Assembly (NCBI GenBank): GCA_002471255.1
Contig: DKPP01000002.1
Coordinates: 27,623-91,622 of the forward strand
Source: Akkermansiaceae bacterium UBA7331
Lineage (GTDB): Bacteria > Verrucomicrobiota > Verrucomicrobiia > Verrucomicrobiales > Akkermansiaceae
Reading direction: 5' to 3'
Length of the DNA stretch: 64,000 nt
The translations under genes and the position numbers were made by a program. This document shows positions 27,881 to 37,100 of this stretch, piece by piece (positions within the stretch are counted from its first letter, which is position 1; the number at the start of each line of letters is the position of its first letter). The notes under the pieces were generated by a model that worked only from the letters and a program-made list of their open reading frames with translations, was not told the origin of the DNA and ran no database searches.

Positions 27881-29836
27881 ATGTGGAAACTTCTTCTAAG
27901 TCTATGGGTGGCAGTTATTGCCTGCTTTTTAGGAGGAGTGTTTTGGTTTTCTTTTTCTACAAATTCCGCCAATCATACGGAAAAAGCCGAATTGGTTTGT
28001 TCCGAATATCCTCAATGGTTTGCTGACTCTATTCGCCAATGGAATCGGGAAAATCCTGATTTTATCCAAATTTTAGATGAAGACCATTTGCCTGATGTCT
28101 CATTATGGGAAACCGGTCTTAACGAACCCGAGTTGGGAGACCCCAAAGCAATAAAAGGGGGGCATTTAAGATTATGGTCCACAACTCCATTCCCCGATAC
28201 TTTACGTGCTTTTGGTCCGGGTAGTAAGAGTTTTTACAATTATTCGCAAATTGATAATGTCTGGTTGCCTCTTGTGTGGTTACATCCGATCACAGGCAAT
28301 CTTATTCCCGGATTAGCTTCAAGATGGGGAACCTTAAGTGATGGGAAAACTGTTATTTTTGAAATTGACCCGCAAGCAAGATATTCCAATGGGGAAAAGG
28401 TTCGGGCAAAAGATTTCATTTTGAACTTATGTTTACGAACATCCGAATGGGCCAAAGATCCTTATTGGAATAGTTTTTTTAAAAATAAATATAATAAGGT
28501 AATCACTTATGGAGACCGATACGTAAGTTTTGAATTAAAAGATGCGTCACCTATGCCCGCTTGGTCGGCAAGTGATAGGTTTTATCCGGCCCCACCCGGA
28601 TTTTATAAGGAATTTTCAGGAAATTTTTTATCAAAATATCAATGGAAGGCTCAACCGACAACCGGTGCCTATTATGTGGATGCTCATGATGTACAATATG
28701 GTACAAGCATCACGATGAAGAAGGTAGAGAATTGGTGGGCTGAAAAAAAACCTTATTTTCAATATAGATTTAATCCCAATAGTATAGAGCATCGATTTGT
28801 TTCTATCCCTGCCAAGGGTTTAGAAATGTTCAGACGCGGTGAGATTGATGTGATGAACGTGCACGATATTGCTGTTTGGGAAGATGCTCTGGAGTGCGAA
28901 CCTGTGCTAAAAGGGTGGATCTCTCGCTATATGATTCCGGCGCAGTATCCTGCCCCTCCCTATGGCTTTTATTTCAATACGGGGCAGGGTGCCTTAAAGG
29001 ATATCAATATTCGAAAAGGGCTGATCCATGCTTTTGATATGCAATCATTGATTGAGCGTTATTTTCGTGGTGATAAGCAACAATTAAAATCATATTTGGA
29101 AGGTTTTGGTGTGATGACAGCTCTTTCTGAATCAAGGTTTTTTGATGTAAAAGAATCTGCGAAATATTTTGCCTTAGCCGGATATAATCAAAAGGGCAAA
29201 GACGGTATTTGGAAGAATGAAAAAGGAGATCGTTTGACCTTTGAATTGACGTATGCCGATACCAGTCCCTTTATAGGTGGCATTTGTTCCTTCTTAAAGC
29301 AACAGGCTCGTCTTTGTGGTGTAGATCTGGTTTTGGATCCTTTGCATTATGATGTGAATGCCAAAAAGGTGTTAGAAAAGCGTTATCAGATTACATTTTG
29401 GGCATGGCCTTTAAATTTTCCATTCCCCGAATTATATAAAACGTTTCATTCATCTTTAGCCGTCGATGAATCGGGCCACTTGATTACTAATACGGATAAT
29501 TTATTTTCGGTGGCAGATAAGGAATTGGATGAATGGTTGGAGAAAGAAAAAGCTGCAGCAAATTTACATGAATTAGCCAATGCCCTGCATGGTGCGCAAC
29601 AAAGAATTTCCGATTTGGCCTTATGGGTTCCCGGCTGGAAAGATAGTTCAACAAAAATAGCCTCGTGGGGCTGGGTTCATTGGCCTCATACGGATCAAAT
29701 GAAAATAGCCCCTTCATCTATTTATAATCCGCTAGAAGGCCACTATCTATGGATAGACGAGGCTAAAAAGCAGGAAATCTTGAATGATCGTAAAGAAGAC
29801 ATCGAGCGAGAGGAAGTATTGGAAATTTATCAATAA
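27881..29836 (+). CDS. Extracellular solute-binding protein, family 5 (peptide/microcin type)
   Basis: This 651-residue protein has an N-terminal hydrophobic anchor or signal (residues 3-26). The body is characteristic of family 5 solute-binding proteins: GGHLRLWSTTPFPDTLRAFGPGS, LIPGLASRWGTLSDGKTVIFEIDPQARYSNGEKVRAKDFI, and FYFNTGQGALKDINIRKGLIHAFD. The closest known style is the YejA/oligopeptide group. No permease or ATPase genes are adjacent, so it acts as an orphan binding protein with a transporter elsewhere, or as a ligand sensor. Ligand unknown. Confidence 0.85.
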   Translation: MWKLLLSLWVAVIACFLGGVFWFSFSTNSANHTEKAELVCSEYPQWFADSIRQWNRENPDFIQILDEDHLPDVSLWETGLNEPELGDPKAIKGGHLRLWSTTPFPDTLRAFGPGSKSFYNYSQIDNVWLPLVWLHPITGNLIPGLASRWGTLSDGKTVIFEIDPQARYSNGEKVRAKDFILNLCLRTSEWAKDPYWNSFFKNKYNKVITYGDRYVSFELKDASPMPAWSASDRFYPAPPGFYKEFSGNFLSKYQWKAQPTTGAYYVDAHDVQYGTSITMKKVENWWAEKKPYFQYRFNPNSIEHRFVSIPAKGLEMFRRGEIDVMNVHDIAVWEDALECEPVLKGWISRYMIPAQYPAPPYGFYFNTGQGALKDINIRKGLIHAFDMQSLIERYFRGDKQQLKSYLEGFGVMTALSESRFFDVKESAKYFALAGYNQKGKDGIWKNEKGDRLTFELTYADTSPFIGGICSFLKQQARLCGVDLVLDPLHYDVNAKKVLEKRYQITFWAWPLNFPFPELYKTFHSSLAVDESGHLITNTDNLFSVADKELDEWLEKEKAAANLHELANALHGAQQRISDLALWVPGWKDSSTKIASWGWVHWPHTDQMKIAPSSIYNPLEGHYLWIDEAKKQEILNDRKEDIEREEVLEIYQ

Positions 29837-29860
29837 AATGAAATTTTCATCAAAATGATT

Positions 29861-29890
29861 TAATTGATTGTCGAACTAGATAATCAATTA
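29861..29890. repeat. 9-bp perfect inverted repeat before a small secreted protein gene
   Basis: TAATTGATT (29861-29869) pairs with AATCAATTA (29882-29890) around a 12-nt loop, ending 9 nt before the ATG at 29900. It could be an operator or a leader hairpin; there is no T-run to make it a terminator of the upstream gene. Confidence 0.5.
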
Positions 29891-29899
29891 TTAATTTTC

Positions 29900-30352
29900 A
29901 TGAAATCATTCTTTTTAATAGCCTTGATGTCCTGCTGTCTATTGCAGGAGAGTAGTTTTGCTCAAACTGCTTCGGATACCCCGACGGTTAAACCTACAGA
30001 TGCGGATTTGGCTGCGGTCAAAGATGTCAATCTAGAGAAATTACTATTATCTTGTTTGAAATCTTTTGATTGGAAAGGTGAGATTACCTACGATGAAATG
30101 TGGGATGAATACATATTGCCGGTATTGAATGAAAATAATATATCAGCCAAATGGCAGCGATATATGTATAGCCGTTTTCCTGCTTTGGTAATCAAATTTT
30201 ATCTAAAAAAACATGATAAAGATGCTTTGGCTTTGTCTGCTATCAATTGGATGATGCAACAATCAAAAGACCAGTATGAATGGTTGCAAAAACAAATTAC
30301 CGTTACTTTAAAAGATGCTCATTTAACCGACGTAATTAAGTCGGAATCTTAG
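29900..30352 (+). CDS. Small secreted protein of unknown function
   Basis: This protein of about 150 residues starts at ATG 29900. A signal peptide (MKSFFLIALMSCCLLQESSFAQ) precedes a short Thr/Asp-rich linker and a mostly helical domain rich in Trp, Lys and Tyr (EYILPVLNENNISAKWQRYMYS). I do not recognise a family. A longer frame from a TTG at 29864 would read through the inverted repeat and destroy the signal peptide, so ATG 29900 is chosen. It sits 63 nt after the solute-binding protein and 87 nt before the GH36 gene; shared transcription is possible. Confidence 0.75.
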   Translation: MKSFFLIALMSCCLLQESSFAQTASDTPTVKPTDADLAAVKDVNLEKLLLSCLKSFDWKGEITYDEMWDEYILPVLNENNISAKWQRYMYSRFPALVIKFYLKKHDKDALALSAINWMMQQSKDQYEWLQKQITVTLKDAHLTDVIKSES

Positions 30353-30397
30353 AAGCATGCAATAGTAATGGCTGAAAATATTTTTGGCCGTTTTTTG

Positions 30398-30424
30398 ATG
30401 CGCTGAAAGAAATATTCAGCGCAT
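30398..30424. repeat. 10-bp perfect inverted repeat upstream of the GH36 gene
   Basis: ATGCGCTGAA (30398-30407) pairs with TTCAGCGCAT (30415-30424), 7-nt loop, ending 15 nt before the start codon at 30440. No T-run follows, so a leader hairpin or operator fits better than a terminator. Confidence 0.55.
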
Positions 30425-30439
30425 TAAGTATATTTATAC

Positions 30440-32512
30440 ATGTTTGCTAAGACTTTTCTTCCAACTTTGATTGCGTGTTCATTCATGAGCATGTTCTCTC
30501 ATGCTCAAATACGTATTGATGGAAGTAAGAAAGGAGAGATAATAACTTCCGATGTAAAGGTATTTACTCCTCATTATGATCAAACCCAGCGGATAGAATT
30601 ACCTGAGTTTGTAGAGTTTTGTTTGTATTCTCCGGATGATAAAAGATTCCCTGCCGGAGCGAATAGATTATTCCCTTGGGTGGGTAAGGATAATTTAAAT
30701 GAGATAGCTGAGAAAAAAGACATATTAATGATTCTTAAAGCTGATCGTCGTTATCAAATTGGGATATTTAAGTTAAAAAATGGTGAGTATTTATGCCTCA
30801 TGGCATTGCCTAGTGATAAGGTCTGCTCTTGGTTTGAGGTATCAGATCCGAATGGCAAAATATTGGATTTAAAAACCGGATCCTTGGGAAATGCCAATTT
30901 GAATGAGTCGAATGCCATACTTTGTGCCATTGGTCATGGTTCCTCAGCAACTAAGGCGATAGATCATGCATGGGAACAGGCTTTTTCATCAAAAAAGTTT
31001 TCTCAATATGCTCAAGTTCGTGAAAAAAAGGAATATCCGGAAATGTTTCAATATCTCGGGTGGTGTAGTTGGGAGCAATACAAGTTTGATATTAATGAGA
31101 AACTATTGAAGTGGGCGGCACAGGAACTCAATCAATCTGCCATACCTGTCAGATGGATGTTGATAGATGACGGTTTCCAACATATTAATCAACAAAAGCT
31201 GGTGGACTTTAATACGGATAAAAAGAAGTTTCCCAATGGAATGTCGTTTTTGCCCAAGTTAAAGAACGACAAAATTAAATGGATGGGTGTGTGGAATTGC
31301 TATTATGGGTATTGGCAGGGAATATCTCCTCAACACCAATTTAATAAGGAAATTTCTAATTCTTTTGTACAAAGCCGCGATATTAAACATAATGGAAATC
31401 ATTCTTTATTAACAGGGAAAGATGCTAATTCCACTCAAAAATTTTATGAAGATTATATGTCTAAAGTCAAAGCCGATGGCTATGATTTTGTCAAAATTGA
31501 CGGACAAGCCGATTACTTAGACTATGTCCAAAAACGTTTTCGAAATCCTGTTGAAATGAATAATTGGTGTTCTATAGCGTTAGAAAAAGCTTGTCGTAAA
31601 CATCAGTTAGCTTTGACGAATTGCATGACTTTGGGGCCGCTTACGATGTATAGAAGCTTACATAGTGCCATTTCTCGTTGCAGTGTGGATTATAAAGTAA
31701 ACAATGTGGAAATGGGCTATTCTCATTTATGGCAATCTTACGCTAATGCTTTGTGGATGTTTCCTCTTGTATGGCCGGATCATGATATGTTCCATTCATC
31801 CGACCCTAAAAGTGCCAGAATGATGGCTGTTAGCAAGGCTATGTCAGGTGGTCCGGTTTATCTTTCCGATGCTCCTAACCATCTGAATGCAGAAACAATC
31901 ATGCCGTTGATTGAACATGATGGTAAGATTCTCAGACCTAAAACGACTGCAGTGCCATTGTCCGATTCAATTATGATGAATCCTAAAATGTCGTCAAAGC
32001 CATATCGTGTGGCAGCTCAATTAAATGATGGGGGAATGGCTGTCGCCGCCTATCATTTTGCGGATGAAAAGTTGTACCCGGTTCAAAAAGGGCAAATCAC
32101 CACGGATGATGTGAATGAATGCTTAGACAAAATGCCACGAGCAGGAATGGTCTATTGGGATTTTTATCACAAAAAAGGCGGCGTTTTAGATCAACAGGGT
32201 TATCATTTTGAATTGCCAAAAGGAACAGATCGTTTAGTGCTTTTAGCTCCGATTAAGTCCGATTGGGCTATATTTGGTTCAGCTAACAAATTTCTCCCTC
32301 AAAGTATGTTTGATCAAGCCCCTACTGTAGAAAAAGGCTCGAAGAATATATCGTTTTCAATGAAAGAGAGTGGTCCAATATTGATTTGGACAAAAGAATC
32401 ATCGTTTAAAGTTAAACCTCATTGTGAGTTGAAATCTTTGGGTGATGGCTTTTGGATATTGAACTATCCAAGTTCGCCTTCGAAGTTACAGGTGAAACTC
32501 ATACGAGACTGA
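30440..32512 (+). CDS. Secreted GH36-like alpha-galactosidase / raffinose synthase family protein
   Basis: This 690-residue protein has a signal peptide (MFAKTFLPTLIACSFMSMFSHA). It carries the motifs of the Sip1/raffinose synthase branch of GH36: LGWCSWEQYK, RWMLIDDGFQ, KWMGVWNCYYGYW, DGYDFVKIDGQ with the predicted nucleophile Asp354, and FPLVWPDHDMFHSSDP. In plants this branch moves or removes galactose on raffinose-type sugars. Here a periplasmic enzyme on alpha-galactosides, from diet or mucin-type glycans, is the natural reading. The substrate is not shown by sequence. No sugar transporter is adjacent. Confidence 0.85.
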   Translation: MFAKTFLPTLIACSFMSMFSHAQIRIDGSKKGEIITSDVKVFTPHYDQTQRIELPEFVEFCLYSPDDKRFPAGANRLFPWVGKDNLNEIAEKKDILMILKADRRYQIGIFKLKNGEYLCLMALPSDKVCSWFEVSDPNGKILDLKTGSLGNANLNESNAILCAIGHGSSATKAIDHAWEQAFSSKKFSQYAQVREKKEYPEMFQYLGWCSWEQYKFDINEKLLKWAAQELNQSAIPVRWMLIDDGFQHINQQKLVDFNTDKKKFPNGMSFLPKLKNDKIKWMGVWNCYYGYWQGISPQHQFNKEISNSFVQSRDIKHNGNHSLLTGKDANSTQKFYEDYMSKVKADGYDFVKIDGQADYLDYVQKRFRNPVEMNNWCSIALEKACRKHQLALTNCMTLGPLTMYRSLHSAISRCSVDYKVNNVEMGYSHLWQSYANALWMFPLVWPDHDMFHSSDPKSARMMAVSKAMSGGPVYLSDAPNHLNAETIMPLIEHDGKILRPKTTAVPLSDSIMMNPKMSSKPYRVAAQLNDGGMAVAAYHFADEKLYPVQKGQITTDDVNECLDKMPRAGMVYWDFYHKKGGVLDQQGYHFELPKGTDRLVLLAPIKSDWAIFGSANKFLPQSMFDQAPTVEKGSKNISFSMKESGPILIWTKESSFKVKPHCELKSLGDGFWILNYPSSPSKLQVKLIRD

Positions 32513-32528
32513 TCAAATGATGTCTCTT

Positions 32529-32569
32529 GCAAATCGTTTGCTTGAAGTGTATTTTAAACTACGATTTGC
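32529..32569. repeat. 9-bp perfect inverted repeat between the GH36 and cytochrome genes
   Basis: GCAAATCGT (32529-32537) pairs with ACGATTTGC (32561-32569) around a 23-nt loop. It is 16 nt after the GH36 stop and 12 nt before the next start. It may be a weak terminator or a leader element. Confidence 0.5.
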
Positions 32570-32581
32570 TTACGATCGACG

Positions 32582-34843
32582 ATGATGAAACCAACTGTTA
32601 GACCCAAGATAAAATGGATTGTGATAGTTTGCTTTGTATCAATAATCTTATTGATACTTGGTAGTGCCTTAAAAGCTTGGGAAAATCGTCAAAAACAAAT
32701 TGAGCATCCTATTTTAGTTGAAGAGACTTCAAGCGGGCATTGGGATGAATCGGAAATTCCTATTTCCATCCAATGTGCGAAATGTCATTTGAAGGAATAT
32801 AAGCAATGGGCTGAATCTGATCATGCTTGGGCGTTTAGGAAGCTTAATTCCAAGCTGGATGCTCCGGCGTTTCAGGGGCAAACAATGCAAGCCCATAACA
32901 GTGTATTATATTTCTCTACGAGACAAGGCGTCAGAAAAGTAGAAGATAAGGAAACTGGTAAAAGCTGGGATGTGCAATACGCAACAGGACGTGTGCCTTT
33001 GGTTCAGTATTTAGTGAAAGCCCCTGATGGCGGGTATCATACGATGAGCTCATCTTGGGATGTAAAGAAAAAAGAGTGGTTTGATATCTTTGGTGACGAC
33101 CACAGAAGCTCACGTGATTGGGGTCATTGGATGGGACGTGGGATGAATTGGAATACTCAATGTGCATGGTGCCATATGACCAGTTATCATAAAAATTATG
33201 ATCACCAAACCGATTCTTATAAGTCCAAATGGGTGGAACCGGGCGTAACTTGTATTCAATGTCATGGACCTCTGCTCGACAAGCCTGAGGAAAAGACCGG
33301 TTGCATGATTTCCACGAAAAGAAAACTTTCTCGCCAACAAATTCACGATAATTGTGCGGCCTGCCATGCTAGACGTGATGAGTTTGATCATGATTTTGTC
33401 ATTGGTAATTATTTTGATAATCATTTTCAATTGGTACTTCCCACTCAACCGGGTATTTTTTGGCCAAATGGCATGCAACGAGATGAGGATTATTGTGAAA
33501 CCGGATTACGATTGAGTAAAATGGGGAAAGCAGGCGTCACTTGTATTGATTGTCATGATGTACATTCAGCCACACTAAAGCTCCCTCAAGAAGATAATGC
33601 TCTGTGCTTGAGATGTCATGGAACAGGTATTTCCGTCGATGGTAAGACTAAAGCTCCTATTATCGATATGAAAACGCATACTCCGTGTCCGCAGGGTTCT
33701 AAGGGAGCTCGCTGTGTTGAATGCCATATGCCGGAGAGCCTTTATATGGGGCGAGACCCGAGACGAGACCATTCATTTAACTCTCCGGACCCATTATTGA
33801 GTAAAGAATTGGGCATTCCCAATGCTTGTACCATGTGTCACAAAGATAAAGACGATGATTGGGCTATCGAACAAGTGGAGAAATTTTATGGTAAAACGCC
33901 TAAAATGGCTGCTTATCGAGATAGAACGCGTGCTGTGCAATGGGCTTATGAAGGTAGAGCCGAAGCATTGCCTGCCTTATTGAATAGTTTAAGACGAGAA
34001 GAAAATGGTACATGGAGAGCTACTTTATTAGAGTTATTAGATACTTGGGCTGATAACCCTCAAGTGCAAGCCGCTGCCGAAAAGGCAGTAACGGATGATA
34101 CTCCTTTAGCAAGGGCTGCCGCGGCAAAAATCTTAGGTAGATTGCAAAACCCGGCTTTATTACCTCTTTTAAAGGATGAGTTTAAAGTCGTAAGATTACA
34201 GGCAGAATGGGCCGTGAGAGCTCAATTACCGGGAAATAGTGCTGCATTAAAGGAATTAGTAGAAACCGCATTACATCAGGCTGATCAGCCATCCGGTGCT
34301 ATGAAGCTAGCTCAGATTTCCTATAGCCGTAAACAGATTAAGGAAGCTGAACAATGGTTTGCTAAAGCACTAAAATGGGATCCTACATCTTCTGTGGTTC
34401 ATCGTGATTATGCCGTATTTTTATCGGAGCAAGGAAAGTCTGAAGAAGCTGTTGAGCAAATGCAAAAAGCCGTGAAATTAGCACCAAAAGATGCTGCCTT
34501 ATGGTATTTGCTTGGTTTAGGGCAGGTAGAGAACAATGATGAGCCGGGTGCTTTGGAGTCCTTTACTGAGGCATTAAAGATCGAACCTAAGGATGTAAGG
34601 ATACTTTTTAATAGGGCTTTGCTAAATGAAAGAGTCGGGAAGTTTGAGGCTGCTGTATTCGATTTGGAAAATGCGTCGAAAATAGAACCAAACAATGCTG
34701 ATTTCCCTTACACCTTAGCTGTGTTTTACTATCAAAGAAATGATTTGAAAAACGCTGCGAAGTACTCAAAAGAGGCTTTGAAGATCAATCCAAATCATCA
34801 AAACGCCCGTGAATTATACAGATTAGCTGAGCAAAATTCCTAG
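32582..34843 (+). CDS. Octaheme c-type cytochrome with HEAT and TPR repeats
   Basis: This 753-residue membrane-anchored protein has one N-terminal membrane segment (residues 11-30) facing the periplasm. Eight CxxCH haem-binding motifs begin at Cys65, 194, 224, 258, 321, 342, 378 and 416. Residues about 440-560 look like HEAT-type helical repeats, and about 575-750 are TPRs (AEQWFAKALKWDP, AVEQMQKAVKLAP, ALESFTEALKIEP, NAAKYSKEALKINP). This cytochrome-TPR architecture is known from Planctomycetes and Verrucomicrobia. It probably transfers electrons in a periplasmic complex; donor and acceptor are unknown. Confidence 0.9.
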   Translation: MMKPTVRPKIKWIVIVCFVSIILLILGSALKAWENRQKQIEHPILVEETSSGHWDESEIPISIQCAKCHLKEYKQWAESDHAWAFRKLNSKLDAPAFQGQTMQAHNSVLYFSTRQGVRKVEDKETGKSWDVQYATGRVPLVQYLVKAPDGGYHTMSSSWDVKKKEWFDIFGDDHRSSRDWGHWMGRGMNWNTQCAWCHMTSYHKNYDHQTDSYKSKWVEPGVTCIQCHGPLLDKPEEKTGCMISTKRKLSRQQIHDNCAACHARRDEFDHDFVIGNYFDNHFQLVLPTQPGIFWPNGMQRDEDYCETGLRLSKMGKAGVTCIDCHDVHSATLKLPQEDNALCLRCHGTGISVDGKTKAPIIDMKTHTPCPQGSKGARCVECHMPESLYMGRDPRRDHSFNSPDPLLSKELGIPNACTMCHKDKDDDWAIEQVEKFYGKTPKMAAYRDRTRAVQWAYEGRAEALPALLNSLRREENGTWRATLLELLDTWADNPQVQAAAEKAVTDDTPLARAAAAKILGRLQNPALLPLLKDEFKVVRLQAEWAVRAQLPGNSAALKELVETALHQADQPSGAMKLAQISYSRKQIKEAEQWFAKALKWDPTSSVVHRDYAVFLSEQGKSEEAVEQMQKAVKLAPKDAALWYLLGLGQVENNDEPGALESFTEALKIEPKDVRILFNRALLNERVGKFEAAVFDLENASKIEPNNADFPYTLAVFYYQRNDLKNAAKYSKEALKINPNHQNARELYRLAEQNS

Positions 34844-34933
34844 GTTTCATAAGGGATTTGGCAAAATGAATGCATTTTTTACTGTATATTTGGGAAAAAT
34901 GAGTTAGAACTAATTGCGGTAACTAGTTGAAAC

Positions 34934-35569
34934 ATGGATTTTCAAAGCAAGGATGATTTAAAGGAATTGATGCTGGATACGGCACAATATCTTTTTTCAG
35001 TGAGAGGGTTTGAGGGGGTATCTTTGAGAGATATAGCCCTGGAGTCTGGAATTGCCAATTCATTAGTTAGTTATTATTTTAAAGGTAGGAGCCATTTAGT
35101 TTCTTTAGTTTGTCTTCGTTATGCAGAAGCGATACGTGACGAACGTTTGCGATTATTGAAAAAGGCTGATGAATTACCGAGTTTGGATTCTTATTTGACG
35201 GCTTATTTGACGTATGCTTTGATGATGTGTCGATCATCATGTTTTGGTGGCATCAATTACGCTCGTTTAATGTTTCGTATGAGGCAGGAAAAAAAGGACA
35301 TTTCAAAAGAGGTGATTGAGCATTATGTGTTGCCGGTTTCCATGAAATATTATGATAAAATTCATCAACTTTTAGGTACACGCAAAAAAAAGGAAATTAT
35401 TTGGATGAATCATATGATGGATTCGATGTTTTATAGTTTGCTTGGAAAATACACCCAAGAATTGCCGGATATTGATTTTGTTATGTCCGAGCTTCCTGAA
35501 AAGTTACTGCAAGATGGTGTGCAAATTATGAAATCAATGTTGCTTTTTTCGAGTCCAACAAAAGTGTAG
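34934..35569 (+). CDS. TetR-family transcriptional regulator 1 of 4
   Basis: This 211-residue regulator has an N-terminal TetR DNA-binding domain (LFSVRGFEGVSLRDIALESGIANSLVSYYFKGR) and a helical ligand domain that resembles its three followers. It begins a run of four TetR genes reading in the same direction with no enzyme or pump between them. The 90-bp upstream gap has a partial palindrome at 34912-34925 (rc TAGTTACCGCAATT) that resembles a site upstream of the third gene. Ligand and targets are unknown. Confidence 0.88.
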   Translation: MDFQSKDDLKELMLDTAQYLFSVRGFEGVSLRDIALESGIANSLVSYYFKGRSHLVSLVCLRYAEAIRDERLRLLKKADELPSLDSYLTAYLTYALMMCRSSCFGGINYARLMFRMRQEKKDISKEVIEHYVLPVSMKYYDKIHQLLGTRKKKEIIWMNHMMDSMFYSLLGKYTQELPDIDFVMSELPEKLLQDGVQIMKSMLLFSSPTKV

Positions 35570-35572
35570 CAG

Positions 35573-36313
35573 TTGTCAGATATTGAAAAGATGGGAAATA
35601 GTTTTTTAGAGCGCTTAGGTTTGGTTTCTTCGAAGAGGAAGTCCTCTTCAGCTGCCAAATCGAGCAATGAATGTGCTGGGGATACGGAAAAAAACATTGC
35701 GAAAAAATCGCATGAGGTAAGAGAACATTTGATGGATATTTCTGAGGAATTATTTGCCCATTATGGTTTTGAAGGTGTGTCATTGCGACAATTGACTGAT
35801 GCATCCGATATCAAAATGGCATCGATCATTTATCACTTTAAATCTAAAGAAGGTCTCTATCTTCAAACTATTCAACGAGTTTTCTCTCAGATTGATTCGA
35901 TTCGAGCTTCGAAATTGATCGAGGTTGACAAAGATCCTTCATTAGAAAATTATCTCAGAGCCTATATTGGTGCACCTTTTATTGTCTATGCTCAGTATGA
36001 TCCATCCCATTATCGAGCTAGATTGATGTGGCGTCTATCATGTGAAGATCCTTCAATAGTTGAAAAGGTTTCAAAGATGATGGTCTCTGAGATTATGCAA
36101 GAGTATATGGAGAGAATTCATCAATATTATCCCCATTTAAAATCGGATGATTTTCATGAATTAATTAAACTTATACGTCATTTTATCAATGCTACATTAG
36201 CAAAAAGCGTTGGTGAAACGTATGATGTGAAGATGCTTCGCAGTAATGATGATTATGCCGAAGTAATCGAACGAATTACGCAATCTGCAATCGTAATTTT
36301 AGGCTCTAAATAA
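35573..36313 (+). CDS. TetR-family transcriptional regulator 2 of 4
   Basis: This 246-residue regulator has its TetR helix-turn-helix further in (about residues 55-95, GFEGVSLRQLTDASDIKMASIIYHF) because of a Ser/Lys-rich N-terminal extension. The start is uncertain: TTG at 35573 lies 3 nt after the previous stop, while ATG at 35591 would remove six residues. The ligand domain shares the DKDPSLENYLRAYI segment with the third regulator (DKDPSLEKYVKAFF), which supports tandem duplication. Confidence 0.85.
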   Translation: MSDIEKMGNSFLERLGLVSSKRKSSSAAKSSNECAGDTEKNIAKKSHEVREHLMDISEELFAHYGFEGVSLRQLTDASDIKMASIIYHFKSKEGLYLQTIQRVFSQIDSIRASKLIEVDKDPSLENYLRAYIGAPFIVYAQYDPSHYRARLMWRLSCEDPSIVEKVSKMMVSEIMQEYMERIHQYYPHLKSDDFHELIKLIRHFINATLAKSVGETYDVKMLRSNDDYAEVIERITQSAIVILGSK

Positions 36314-36335
36314 AGAAAATAACGATTTTCTTATT

Positions 36336-36349
36336 TAGTTAACCGAATT
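36336..36349. promoter_or_regulatory. possible shared operator upstream of the third TetR gene
   Basis: TAGTTAACCGAATT at 36336-36349 matches the reverse complement of 34912-34925 at 11 of 14 positions. Similar positions before the first and third TetR genes hint at autoregulation by a common repressor. The match is too short to be proof. Confidence 0.25.
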
Positions 36350-36392
36350 TAGTCGAATTTTTTAAACTGATTGATATATTCATTACAGAGAT

Positions 36393-37052
36393 ATGAATCG
36401 AGGTTTGTACGCACAAGAGAAAAAAATGGAAACGTGCCAAAAAATAATTGATGTGGCAACGGAGTTATTTTCTTGTAATAGTTACGATGTTGTAACGATG
36501 AGGGATGTGGCAAAAAAAGCCGATATTAGTTTAGCTTTGCTTAGTTATCATTTTGAAACTAAAAAAAATCTTTATTTATGTTGTTTGTTGCACAAAATTC
36601 CTGATATCGAAAGGTGGAGAAGTCGCATCATGCAGCGTGTGGATAAAGATCCTTCTTTAGAAAAATATGTTAAGGCTTTTTTCCTTCCTTGCGTTGAATT
36701 GGTGAAAAATAACGAGATTGCGGGCAAACATTACTTATCTCTTTTATGTCGAGTTTCTAAAGAATGCAAAGATATAGCCATTGAAGCTAAAAAGTGTATT
36801 AAGTTTCAAATGACTGATATTTATTATCAACGTTTTAAGCAATATATGGGGAATGTCTCCGATGAAGATTTTTCATGGTTAACCCACATAGCCCATGTGA
36901 TGCTTTATTGTTCATTAGCAAAATGTAACTCCCAACTGGATCAGGTAGCTCAAAAATGGAATGTTTTGTTAAATGATAGCCCTGAATTGATCTTAGAAAT
37001 GGTTACATTAGCTTATCTACGCATTATTCGTAGGTATGTTCCCGTTACCTAA
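36393..37052 (+). CDS. TetR-family transcriptional regulator 3 of 4
   Basis: This 219-residue regulator has the helix-turn-helix YDVVTMRDVAKKADISLALLSYHFETKKNLY in its first 65 residues. The rest is helical and Cys-rich compared with its neighbours. It is separated from regulator 2 by 79 nt, enough for its own promoter. Start ATG 36393; an internal ATG at 36426 (before ETCQK) would also keep the whole DNA-binding domain. Confidence 0.87.
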   Translation: MNRGLYAQEKKMETCQKIIDVATELFSCNSYDVVTMRDVAKKADISLALLSYHFETKKNLYLCCLLHKIPDIERWRSRIMQRVDKDPSLEKYVKAFFLPCVELVKNNEIAGKHYLSLLCRVSKECKDIAIEAKKCIKFQMTDIYYQRFKQYMGNVSDEDFSWLTHIAHVMLYCSLAKCNSQLDQVAQKWNVLLNDSPELILEMVTLAYLRIIRRYVPVT

Positions 37053-37100
37053 TAGATGACACAAATTTGATATAACTAACCCAAGAAACACTCATAATCA

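Noticed and set aside
29864..29899. TTG start extending the small secreted protein
   Set aside because: It places a hydrophilic stretch before the signal peptide and runs through the inverted repeat.
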